Assembly: GCA_037349105.1 (NCBI GenBank) | Contig: JAYJMM010000034.1 | Span: 1,922,001 to 1,986,000, forward strand | DNA length: 64,000 nucleotides | Direction: 5' to 3' | Source of the DNA: Limnomonas spitsbergensis | Lineage: Eukaryota; Chlorophyta; Chlorophyceae; Chlamydomonadales | Shown here: positions 1 to 10,567 of the stretch, piece by piece | How the letters are laid out: the number at the start of each line of letters is the position of its first letter | How positions within the stretch are numbered: the stretch's first letter is position 1 | Program-made: the position numbers and the translations under genes | The notes under the pieces: model-generated | The model's input: the letters and a program-made list of their open reading frames with translations, nothing else | The model's database searches: none | What the model was told of the DNA's origin: nothing

Positions 1-60
1 TGTATGACTGGCCTACGGCCCAAGCAACGGGGCATGCTGCACCGGGCCCCCTCCGCCACA

Positions 61-441
61 GGCGGTGACGTGGCCGAATGGTAGCAGAAGCGCACTTCAA
101 ATACCGTCACCTCGCACCTTCATTGCATACTTCCTTGTCCACACCCTGGCCTGGACAGCCTGGCCACGGGCCGTGACGTGGCTGAATTGTAGCTGAAGCG
201 CACTTCAGATACCGCCACCTCACATCTTCATTGCATTCTTCCTTGTCCACACCCTGGCCTGGACAGCCTGGCCACAGGCCATGACGTGGCTGAATTGTAG
301 CTGAAGCGCACTTCAAATACCGCCACCTCACATCTTCATTGCATACTTTCTTGTCCACACCCTGGCCTGGACAGCCTGGCCACAGGCCGTGACGTGGCTG
401 AATGTTAGCTGAAGCGCACGAGATACACTACTATCTCACAC
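61..441 (-). repeat. 119-bp tandem repeat including the donor edge of a FAM184 exon
   Basis: Three units plus a diverged fourth at the real exon. Each unit joins a family-1 fragment (GTGGCTGAATTGTAGCTGAA) to a copy of the exon edge (complement of TCTACCATGAAG|GTGTGAG). In two copies the GT has become AT (GAAGATGTGAGG); one keeps GAAG|GTGCGAG. Confidence 0.9.
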
Positions 442-3400
442 CTTCATGGTAGACTTCCCGGTCCATTCCATGCCCAAGCGCTCCAGCTCCGAAGCCAGCT
501 TCTCCCTTGCCGCCACCTCAGCGTTGGCCATCTGCTGCCTCAGGGCCTCAACCTCCACTTGCAGTGACGCGATGTTAGCGTTGCGTTCTTCGCCGCTCTG
601 GTTCGCCTGGAGGACAGGGCGTGCGGGGGTGGGATGGAGGCAGATCAGACCCAGGCCTGATGCTCTTTTGAAGCCCCAATCAATCTCTACTTCATTATCA
701 GGGAAAGAGGAACTCTCGGACAGATACAAACAACCTCCCTGGCAAGTGGATCATTGTTTATTTGTGGGTGCTTCAGCTACAATTCAGCCACATCATTGTG
801 TGGGCCTGGTGTGGCAGGGCAAGCAGCACCAGGCTCACCGGCTGTGGGCCAGACAAGGTGTGGCCCCTGTTGGCCCACTGCCCATCAGCCTACCAATGGC
901 GCCTTGGGGTTACCACAATAAGCAATGATATAGCTCCCAGCTCCCTACCTGTTGGCCCAGTGGTGGCTGCCCATCAGCCAACCCATGGCGCACCGGTGCG
1001 CACCACATCAAACAGCATGATAAAGCTCCCTACCTGCTGGAGGAAGGCCTTAAGGGACGACACCTCGTTCTTGAGCGACAGCTCAGACGCTCCGAGCGCT
1101 TTCAGACGCCCCTCCAGCTCCGCCCGGCTGGCATCTGCGTCCTTGGACTGGCTATCGATCTCGCCAGACAGCTGGGAGCGCTCCAGCTGCAGCGCCTCAC
1201 GCTGCCGGCGCTCGCTGTCCAGCATCTGGGTAAGGTCGGAGATCTTGGCCTGCAGGTCTGCCGCTTTTAGGTCAAGCGTGTCGCGAGCAGCTGCGTGCGA
1301 CTCGGCCAGGCGCTCCATGGCCTCTGCATGCTCCTTTTCCAACCTGCACGGAGAGCGCGCGCACCAAAGCGTAACAAACACGAAGGATAATAGTTTACAT
1401 GAGGGTTTGCATGAGGGTTTGCATGAGGGTTTACATGAAGGTTTGCGTGAGGGTTCACATGAGGGTTTACATGAGGGTTTACATGAGGGTCTCTCTCCAA
1501 CCTGCAAAGAGAACAAGGAGATGAAAAGACGATTTACAGATATGTGTCCGGAACGCCTAAAGGACTGGGATTTCAAGCTTGTTTGTTGCCCTAGTTTGGT
1601 GCCCGGTCAGCGCAGCAGTGCCCCCTACAACCCTGAACCCTTACAGTTTCCTAGCTTCCAGTTCGGTGCCTGTTCAGCGCGGCTGTGACCACCCCTCTGA
1701 CAGCGGTTCTCCCCCCCCCCCCCCCCCCCCCCCCCCTCCCATCACCCCCACCACCAACACACACAAGTGCGTCAGCGATCATCCCTCTAACAGAGTCCCC
1801 CTCCCCCAAACCAACACACGCAAGTGGCAGCAGTGCCCCCCCCATTCACAGCGGTCCCCCTTCCACCAGCACATCATCACACACACACACCTTTCCTTCA
1901 AGTTGGCCATCTCCTTGCGTATCTTGTCCTCGGCCTCCGAGAGGCGCGCTGCAGCATCTCTGCTGGCCGCCTCCTTCTGGGCGGCTGCATCTTTCTGCGC
2001 CGAGTCCAGCTGTGCAGCAGCCTCCCTCTTGGACGCCTCCAGCGCCTTGCGGGCATCTTCCTGTGCCGCAGTCATCTTCCGGTCCATGTCCTCCCTCATC
2101 TGCATAATAAATTCAGAATCAGAGTTTACTTCACTGCGCACCCTGTCCTCCCTCATCTACAACACCAATGTAGTGTTTATTTAACTGCGTAATGACCACC
2201 TTGTCCTCCCTCATCTGCAATTGAATCAGTGTTTTCTTTGTTGCGCACCTGAGCACCTTGTCCTCCTTCACATGCATCACAATTAATGCTTGTTTCAATG
2301 AGCATCAAACCACTAGGCCATCACTAGGCCATCGAAACGCACCAGTGATCAGCCTACCGCTGGTGGCCCAAGCTGCGGGGCAAGCTGCATCAGGCTGCCT
2401 CGACTGTATGCCGCTAAGTACTGTCGCTGAGTTTTAGCTGAGGCGAGCTTATATAAACAGTGGCTTACATCGACATTGCACATAATCAGCGATTCAAGGC
2501 TGACTGCGGAGAAGGCTAGGAGCTTAACATGGGGATTTACGTCATGGGGGCTTCAACTCTCACACAGGATATTTAAGGGAGTCTGGAAAACGGCTCGTCC
2601 CTATCTTCATAGGTGGGGCCCAATCGGTGCGCGCCCAGGGCCCGCTCATCTCTCAAGATGCTCAGCCCGACCCCTCCAAGACATGCTGGGCACCGTGCAA
2701 TCCAGCCAGGTAAATCAGGCTACCTTCTGGTTCAATAGCCTACCTACCATACCGGTAAATGAACTGTTAGGTTATTCAACCAGAAAGCAAAGGAACACTA
2801 TGAAATTGGCAAAACCAAATAACGCCGCGGCATGTGCAAGCTGGTGCGGCACCTGCTTCTTGTTCACGTGTCCCCCCCACCTGCTTTGCTGCGGAGGCTG
2901 CATCGCCCTGGCCCTGCTGCTGGGCCTGCCGGACGTCATTCTCCAGATCCGAGATCCGCACATTCAGGACCTTGACCTTGTCCGCATTTTCCGCCTCCAG
3001 GCTTATGAGTGCTTCCTGCAGCCCGGAGAGCTCCGAGGCGCGCTGCTGCAGCTCCTGGCCGGGAGCAGCAGGCATGCCGCGCGGAGTGAGAGAAGATCGG
3101 AGGAGATTGGAGGAGGTCGTGAGGTGATCGGAGGAGGTTGTGAAGAGATAGAGGGAGATCGTGAGGAGATCACCGCAGAAGCAACATCTGCTCAACACTT
3201 TCCTCATCCTATGGACCATGCTTCCACCCCCGGACAGACAGCAGGCACTGCATCGATCTCCAGGCGCTGCAGGGTCATAACTGAAGATTTGCTTTGCCTT
3301 CCCTCATAATTAGCGCTGTTTGGGATTGAGGGCTTCATGAATACCGGTATGCTATTGATCGATTGTCAACGCCAGTTTCCAGTCAGAATTTTACAGTTTT

Positions 3401-6400
3401 GGTCGAAATGTTACCATCAAAATACATCACTTTTTCAAATCCGCGGGAAGGTAAATCAAATATACAGTACAACACTGGGTGGCTTTAATGACATCCGCCC
3501 CCACCTCACCGGGAACCCCTCTCCGGCATTGCAAGCCCACCACATGGTCTTCATGGCATCCGCCCAGACGGACAGCGGGCACCGCAGATCTAAAATAACC
3601 GAATCTCTGGGTGGTCACACTTTATGCTACGCCCCTCACTTTTTGTGTCCTGTCGAGGTCAGCGCGCGAGGCCTCCAGCTCGGCAGCCACCCGCTCCTGC
3701 TCTGCCCTGGCGCTGGCAGCCGCCTTGTCCAGCGCGTCGCGGTCGCCGGCAAAGGACAGCTCGAGGGTGCGGATCTGCGACAGGTTCCGGGGCCGGGGCA
3801 TCAGAGTGCTGGTGGCATAACGAAAGCGAGCAGGACACACAAGTCACAGTCCGGGCCGGGACACAATATGAACAGGACGGGAAAGGGTGCGCTGCCTACA
3901 GGGCGCACAAGGTGAAACAGGTGTGCTGGTGTCCCATCACAGGCTGATGCGCTGATGCGCACGAGGTGGACTGAGGCCAGCCAGGGTTGCTTGCTCAGCA
4001 GCGCGCCCTGCACTCTGCGCTGAGCAAGCAGCCCTGCTGCCCCTTGCTCAGCTCAGCGCCCTGCCCTTCTGCGCCAGCCAGGGTAGCTTGCTCAGCAGCG
4101 CGCCCTGCACTCTTGCCTCCCACTCGCCAGGGTTGCTGATCCCCCTCAGCCCCCTCAGCACCCGCACCTGTTCCTCTGCAGCTGCTAGGCCATCCTGCAG
4201 CAGCGCTACCTCCTTGGCGCCAGTTGCACGTAAAGCCTCCAGCTCTCCCGTGAGCCTGAGCACAGGAAAACGTGTGAGAGGTAGGGCCTGGTGTCAGACC
4301 ATTCACACCCACACTCACGAGCTGGAACAAGTCAAAGACAGAAAGAGAGAGAACAAAACATTGCACAATGGGGCCGATGCAACATCTCTTCATGCTGGGC
4401 GTGGCAGCCACTCACATCTGCACTTCCTCATGGTTTGATTTCAGGTCGGCGTCGGACCGTGACAGTGCCTCCTCCAGCTCGGCGATCCTCAAACATGCTT
4501 GCTCCTCACTGCCTGCTGCCTCCCTGGAGGCAGCCTTCGCGTCAGCCATTTCGCGCTGCAGCTCCTCCACCAAGGACTCAACCTGAGCCAGAAGAGGGAA
4601 ACCAGCCAGGGTGTCAACACACGCGACCAACAGTATGCTTATGAGGACGGTGCCTTGGCAGCCTTCCCGTCAGCCGTCACGCTCTGCACGCGCTCCTCCA
4701 CCAAGGACTCAATTTGAGCCAGAAGGAGGAAACCGGCCAGGGTGTCAACAGATCAACACACGTGCCGGACAGCAATCTTTAGAAGTTACGAGGATGGTCC
4801 CCAGGCAGCTCTAGTGTTAGCCATCTGCAGCTCCTCCACCAAGGACTCAACCTGAGCTAGAAGAGGGAATCCAGCTGAGGCTTCGAAAAACGGGTTGGAC
4901 AGCATGCTTACGAGGATGGTGCCTTGGCAGCCCTAGAGACAGCCATCTGCCGCTGCAGCTCCTCCACCAAGGACTCAATCAGGGCCAGAAAAGGAAAACT
5001 ACGAAGGCGTCCAAATAGGAATTTCCTATGAAGTATTTAGTCATACACAGAACAGCATGCGTTTACGAAAACCCCAAGATAATTCCAAACAACCCTGATC
5101 ATGTTGCGTGCCCTGCAGTGCGTTGACAGACATACCAGTAGGCGTCAGCCATACATTGGAAATGTCAGAGGAGAGCATGCACACGATTGGATTATACGAG
5201 TTACAAACCGGTAACAGCGCGTTGTACATACATTCCAGGTTTAGAAACGTTTCCAGGCAACAGCACCCACTAATGAACATATTTAGTTTCACCCCCTGAT
5301 CAGGTGCTATTCATTTCTTCATGCTGATTACCATGTTTGGTACAAACAAGCTCCTTGCTACTATGCTGACGATCCTATGTACACCGGTGTAATTCCTGCG
5401 GCCCCATTCTCAAATTTGCAACACATTCGAGATTTGCACCGTTCCCAAGTTTTGCAACACTTACAGAAATATGTACCCCCCCCCCCAACTTTGCTGTTGG
5501 CCGCGTCTCACCTTCAATTTCCAACTCGAGTCTGACGCCTTTGCCTTCTCCAGAATATCAGCCCGCTGCTGCTGCCAGTCACTGGTCCGTTCCGCGAGGC
5601 TCTGCTCCGCCTCCTCCCGGCCTGCTGTCTGGGCCTCCAGCCTTGATTTCAACTGCATTAGGTAACACCAAGTTTTCTTATGCCTTCTAAGGGCCTTATG
5701 CCAAGTGTCTTCCAAGTGTCTTGTGCCTTCCACATGGTCTTATACCTTCCACCATTTGATATTTGAACATGAAAGAGGTTGGGGCTATATGGGCGGCAGT
5801 CCTTGGGCCGCTCATTTGTCCCCAACCTCTTACATGTTAAAACATCACATAATGACAACCGACACACAGTAAGCATCCTATCCCACTCTGCCATTGTGGC
5901 ATCCCTCTAAACATCTACGAAGCGGCAGCACTGCCTTCATGGGATGATGCATCAGTTACGCCAGGTCAACATTCTGGACTTACCTCCTTCAGTTGAGCTC
6001 GCAGCTCGTCTTCGGTGCGCATGGTGCTGGCCAGCATGTCGTTGTATTTCCTGTTACCTGCCTGTATGGCCTCCTCCGTCTCCATCTTCGATTTCCGCAG
6101 AGCTTCTTGGAGGTCCTGCCAGGCAGCCAACCAGTCACAGCTGTAAAACCCAAAGACCTAATTTCTATAGGTTGTTAAGCGTTTAGGCGTTGGGGGTCCT
6201 TTTTTATTAGTCATGTTGGCCGCCGTCGCGCGGCTGGCAAAATATTGCATGGACAGGTCAGCTGATATGGTATGGTCCATCACAAGCTCATGTGACCTGG
6301 CATTGATGAAACCGGTATACACGGACAATAGGCCCTGAGGGTGGAATAAAGAATGCGACACGTTTGTGTACTCTGGGACATGAATGTGTGACAGACCGGT

Positions 6401-7778
6401 CTTGCAAACCTCGGTCGGGCGCAACACATCAACCGCTCATGCAGCATGCATGCATGCATGTATTGGAGTGTTTGTATTAATATGAGATATTGTGTATCAG
6501 TGTGTGAATCAGAGTGTGAATTATACAGCATGTATCAGAGTCCTCTCAGACCCAGAGCTGCAGGCGCACCTTGGTGCTTGACTGCGAGTTCTTGGCCATG
6601 TCTGTTATCTCCTTGATCCTCGCCTGAAGCTGCTCCTGGAGCTGATCCAGCTGGCCTGTCAGGCTATCAATCTGCTTTGTCGCAGCCTTTTGAATGGCAG
6701 CCTCCTTCTCTGAAGCCCTCTGAGAGGGAAATAAAGAGATCGGGGTTCAGAAAGCTTGTGGGGAATCCGGAGTTGGACAGCATGGCTTATTGGTTTGGCA
6801 CCATGTGAGCCTTCAGTTCAAAAAATCCAGAGCTGGTATCCATGTCATTGCGTGGTAGATTTATGACATCAGGGGAGGCTGCTGACCTTCCGGACTGCTT
6901 CAAGCTCAGTCAGGCATCTCCGCCTCTCAGCTTCGTACTTGGCCTCCATTTGCTGCAGCATACACATTGGTCCATGCGCATGAGATGCAGCTTTGAAACA
7001 GGATGACGTCTCGTATTCTTTTAAATCAGGATGTTGGAACTGAAGACGCTCATGGAAATGGACTCGCAATGGGTAGCACCTTCTGTATCTCTTGTATCCG
7101 CCTCTCATCCTTAGCATCGTCAAGCTGGCCTTTGAAGAAGTTAACCTGAGATTCGACAATGAGGCCCCAAAAATCCTTGGTCAGGGAAGCAGTTGTTAAG
7201 GTGCATGCATGGCGTGGCGGCTTTCAAACCTTGTCGGCAGTGTCCTTGAGGATCTGCTCAATCTCGGTCTCGTATTGCTCTGCCATGTCTTGCAGGTCCA
7301 AGTCATTGTCCTCATTCTTATTGTTCAGATGGTAAATGACCTGCATCCATGCGAGAGCGATGCAGGTTGGTCAATGTGAGCGGATATGCTACCGGCAGCA
7401 TCTACCATGGCAGATACATCTGAGGCAAGGCGGAATACGCCGAAAGGATTTCATGCTGCTTGTAGAACCAGACTTGACGAAAACAGCTTCCAGTCCCATA
7501 CGACTGTTGTTTCATGCCCATGCACGGCACGGCACGTCAAGTGCATGGCACACTGTATGCCCTAACATCAGGTGACATAAGCTTATTGAGGATGACTGGA
7601 TTTGATGTGTACCTTGGTCAGCTGGGCGATCTTCTTGCTCATGCGTAGCTACGGCATAGCAGTTACGGTGTGAGTCAGACAAGGGCTCCTCGGGGTCTGA
7701 TTGCTCTAATAGTTCGAAGTAGCCACCTAGGATCATCACCTGAAGGTCTGGCATACCAGCCCCATTGGCTAGAGCCAT
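442..7778 (-). CDS. FAM184-like coiled-coil protein, 3' end outside window
   Basis: Fifteen exons join in one frame from ATG 7778: 7778-7740, 7648-7613, 7340-7230, 7145-7080, 6952-6887, 6719-6570, 6115-5984, 5652-5512, 4582-4416, 4255-4117, 3774-3640, 3054-2881, 2099-1891, 1343-1034, 606-442 (680 codons). The gene leaves the window through the intron starting at 441. The start reads MALANGAGMPDLQ, followed by MSKKIAQLTKVIYHLN and an acidic helix, the signature of the FAM184 N-terminal domain. Everything after it is heptad-rich coiled coil (long E/K/Q/A helices). Animal FAM184 proteins are also long coiled coils, about 1,100 residues; their function is not established. The 4117 exon is best closed by a GC donor (GAG|GCAAGA), the only choice that keeps phase. 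Seen: splice sites, frame, motif. Inferred: family membership. Introns near 442, 1034, 1343, 2099, 4117 and 4582 hold copies of the adjacent exon edges. Confidence 0.82.
742..1017 (+). mobile_element. Family-1 TIR element copy in FAM184-like gene; description of family
   Basis: The family is defined by terminal inverted repeats close to CAGTGTTTATTTTAG-(G)GTGC and a core containing CAGCTACAATTCAGCTACAT, GCAAGCCCTGCTGCTTGGG, CGGTCAAGGTTTGGTCC, CCCAGTGGTGGCTGCC and GGTCTGGTGCGCACC. Usual length is 150-220 bp and there is no coding capacity. This copy is longer because a donor-edge-like piece (AGCTCCCTACCTGTTGG) is embedded in it. Its right end (GTGCGCACCACATCAAACAGC) is about 16 nt from the splice donor at 1033. 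Confidence 0.85.
1393..1515 (-). repeat. 12-bp satellite between real and copied acceptor edge
   Basis: About eight units of CATGAGGGTTTA (1393-1492) are followed by CTCTCCAACCTGCAAAGAGAA, a copy of the acceptor edge of the 1034-1343 exon (CTTTTCCAACCTGCACGGAGA). The copy keeps the AG on the gene strand. Confidence 0.85.
1711..1736 (+). repeat. (C)26 homopolymer in FAM184 intron
   Basis: Uninterrupted run of 26 C, with a second run of 20 C at 9301-9320 in the S4-protein intron 3. Confidence 0.98.
2093..2285 (-). repeat. Four copies of the acceptor edge of a FAM184 exon
   Basis: TGTCCTCCCTCATCTGCATA is the true edge (about 2084-2104); copies are near 2145, 2201 and 2259. The first two copies keep AG before ATGAGGGAGG; the last (TTCACATGCATC) has lost it. 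Spacers contain CAGTGTTTTCTTTG and GTAGTGTTTATTTAACTGCG, terminal-repeat-like pieces of family 1. Confidence 0.85.
2337..2465 (-). mobile_element. Family-1 fragment
   Basis: GGTGGCCCAAGCTGCGGGGC to GTTTTAGCTGAGGCGAGC, ending TATATAAACAGTGG. Confidence 0.6.
3962..4118 (-). repeat. Duplicated donor edge of a FAM184 exon
   Basis: CAGCCAGGGTTGCTTGCTCA then GCAGCGCGCCCTGCACTC (about 3977-4015) repeats at 4076-4113, next to the GC donor of the 4117 exon. Confidence 0.85.
4561..4992 (-). repeat. Four copies of the acceptor edge of a FAM184 exon
   Basis: GCTCCTCCACCAAGGACTCA plus AYCTGAGCCAGAAG occurs at 4561 (real), about 4698, 4830 and 4958. On the gene strand the third copy keeps CTCAG; the second and fourth have lost the AG. 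Spacers also repeat (GGAAACCAGCCAGGGTGTCA; GCTTATGAGGACGGTGCCTT). Confidence 0.92.
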
Positions 7779-8077
7779 GGAATTACCGACGCAAACTGTT
7801 TGGGGCGCGGTCGCGGAACTTAAGACCTTCGTAAAAGCTGCATTCGATCACTCCTCAACGGATTTAGCTGGCTCAGTAATCAAATTGCGGTGGCAAACGG
7901 AGCTTACACAACGACGCGCAGAAGACTGAATCAAAAGCGTATAGAAGCAGCACTGCCGAGCTGGTGGTCAGCAGTACGGCAGATGAGTGTACAGTATGTC
8001 AGTACGATTCCGGATGAATCTATCATGGGAACTCAAACTTGACTCAAACAGTAATTCAAATGCAGGAAACCTATGGA

Positions 8078-10248
8078 CTACATGTATCTCATGATGGTCA
8101 CACTGTATTTCTCTTTCTTGGTCATGGTTATACCCTTGATTTCAATCCGGCCTTTTCCCATGCAAGCTACAACGTCGCCCTGCTTCAAATCTTGACTCGC
8201 TCGAGTGGCCGGCCTCCAATTGACCCGCACGTCTCCAGACTTCACGCAGTCCGTCATCTTGCTTCTTGAAACACGAAAGCCTGCAAGAAGTCCAAAGGCC
8301 ATGCGTAGCACCAATTAAGCATGCCAGAGTACCACACCTTGTCCGGTTGCCACTACTTTCCAGCGCCTTCAGTCCTGCACCGCTAGCATTGCGATGTCTA
8401 GCAGGAAGACATAGCAATCGCAACCCTCATGCAAGCCACTCACCAAAACTAGCCAAGGCATCCAGTCGCAGCGAAGCCTCCACCGAGCTGACCTCCTCCA
8501 CCTTGGGGGGACGCACCTTCAGCTGATCCAACGCAATAGCACGCACCTGGACTGGTACGGTACGCACCTGTGCACCGACAGGTTCACCACGGGTTGAAAC
8601 GTTTTTTCAGCAGTGCTTCTCTTCTCTGGCTTGTCAGAATATCAGCTACATTTCAGCTACTGCCCCCTGGCCTCCAACGGGAGGCCCTATGGACGGCCAG
8701 CCATGCACCTTGGGCCCGTGTCTGTAGGCCGAACAAGGTTCGGTCCCAAATACGCTGAAAGGGAACCCATACTCGGAAAACGATGGAGCTCAGCCAGCAG
8801 CCAAGCCAGCGTCTTAGTGCTTATTTTAGCAAGATTCAGCCATAAGTCAGGTTAGTCAGCTACATCACCGCATGTGACTGGGGGAGCCTGGTGCAGCAAA
8901 CCTCCTGCCATTGGCAGGCTGCCAAGGCTGCCAGCGGTTTAGGGCGGTTACGTTGTTTTGGCAACCCTATGTAAATTGTTATGAAAGCAGCAGCGGTCCC
9001 AGCACACCTGCCTGCCAAGCCAAACCAGCCCAGGCCAGGCCGCCTAGCCCAGCCCAGCCCAGCCCAGCCAGCCCAGCCAGCCCCAGCACACCTGGGTGAG
9101 CGCCATCTCAAAGTGCTCCTGCAGCTCAGGATCACACAGCACCTGCGCTCCAGTCTCCCCCTGAACCAGGATATCGCCGACCTTGCCTCTCACCACCCCT
9201 GGAGGTGCAGCAAGCAGGCTCGTGGCTCAGACCAAAAAGTCCATACCAGGCAGGAGGGTGAGGCAACCGATGGTTCCAGGGTGCGATTTACCACTCGTTG
9301 CCCCCCCCCCCCCCCCCCCCGTGATGAGAACAGTGTGCTGGTTTGAGTGCTAGTTCAGTCGTGATGTAAGAGGAGACAGCCTCACCTGTACCCAGGAGGG
9401 CCCCAAGGAAGTCTGGGTGCTTTGCAGGGTCAAACAGGAAGTTGCCTTTCACCTACAAAGAAGTAGTTGTCAGCAGAGGTTGCAGGCACAAGCCATGATT
9501 TGGAAGCTGTCCATTGCATGTGAAGTTTGTGAAGTTTTTACAGTCCATCAGAGCATTCCTTATGTCATGGTATAGGTATGGCAGTACCGGAAATATCCTT
9601 ACCATTTATAAAAGCGTGGAATGACAGGCTTCCGGGCTTTCGAAGGCATGGCCACAAGAGCTTGAATGCTGTCCGTGATTTTACATTCGACTCTCACCTC
9701 CAGAGCAGCCACTGAGTTTGAATGCGTGGCATCTGACCGATACGCAGCAATGACTTCCTCCCGACCGAGGAGCAACCTGATCATATTGGCAGCATAGACA
9801 GTGTGAACCAAACCTGACTGCATCCTGATGAGTGGGACTGTCAGTCCCCTGCCCCTCAATGTCCATGTCAAGCTAAGGGACGTGTGCCAAACGTGCGTCG
9901 AGCCACCCCTTCTTGCCTGCAGCGTTCAGCTTGTGAATAGCCTCCCCACTGCACCGCGGTCACATCACTGCGACCTTGGAGGCAAGACATCGAGTCGGCT
10001 GCCACCGCTGGAGAGAGAAAATCTGTCCATGTGACATCCCATCTCGATGCTGCGCGCTCTGCCACTTCAAGGATGTGCATGACTTCATCTCGATTCTCAG
10101 CAGGAACCCACTGAAGGTTGTCTGGTCCTTTGCTAGCATGCACACTGATCTTTCTCACATGATGATTTGAGTGAAATGTAGTGGGCTGAATGAATGTACG
10201 AATGGATGAAGTTCTGCTCATGGACAACATGGTTGACATCCCATGCAT
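8078..10248 (-). CDS. S4-domain RNA-binding protein, photosystem II S4 / YlmH family, plastid
   Basis: Six exons, 10248-9917, 9776-9698, 9452-9386, 9198-9092, 8567-8444 and 8280-8078, give 303 residues. The N-terminus (MHGMSTMLSMSRTSS...) is basic and Ser/Thr-rich like a plastid transit peptide. Then come the family's N-terminal blocks (VQWGGYSQAERCR; KGNFLFDPAKHPDFLGAL), a middle block (GDILVQGETGAQVL) and the C-terminal S4 domain (FGFRVSRSKMTDCVKSGDVR, then GKGRIEIKGITMTKKEKY). This is the complete layout of the cyanobacterial and plastid photosystem II S4-domain proteins, related to bacterial YlmH. The S4 fold binds structured RNA; a role in plastid RNA or ribosome function is inferred from family. 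Intron 1 uses GC-AG (CTGCAG|GCAAGA ... ATCAG|G); the joined codons read ERCRLLLGREE as the family requires. Start codons of this gene and the transporter to the right are 319 bp apart, back to back. Alternative in-frame ATGs at 10239 and 10230 are possible. Confidence 0.9.
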
Positions 10249-10567
10249 GCAGGAGGCCGGCAAGAAACGCGCCAGCTTCCTGGCAAGACGTTAGTTTGAT
10301 TGTGTCGGGTAAATAAGGTCAGCGACAACAAAACCCATCGCGGTGTGGTCACACCTCATCTCAAATTGTTCGCACCCTCGCCATACTCTTTATGTCACAG
10401 ATGCAAAAGTGCGAACCCACAACACGAACTTGTGAAGTCCAAGAAAATGACTTAAATCGACGATATACCTCGAATTCAGCACACCTTCTATATCCGTTGG
10501 ACTCCCACTCTCGGACGGTATTATCTCTGAACTCTGCTCAGATCTTGACGCTATCGGCCTGCATGAA
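10249..10567. promoter_or_regulatory. Shared region between divergent S4-protein and transporter genes
   Basis: 319 bp separate the two start codons, so both transcripts must begin within or next to this interval. The transporter frame is open upstream to 10451 but has no earlier ATG than 10568. I see no certain TATA box. The boundary is set by my start choices. Confidence 0.5.

Noticed and set aside
762..1688. 308-codon rightward frame
   Set aside because: It runs antisense through two FAM184-like exons and a family-1 element and has no recognisable domain.
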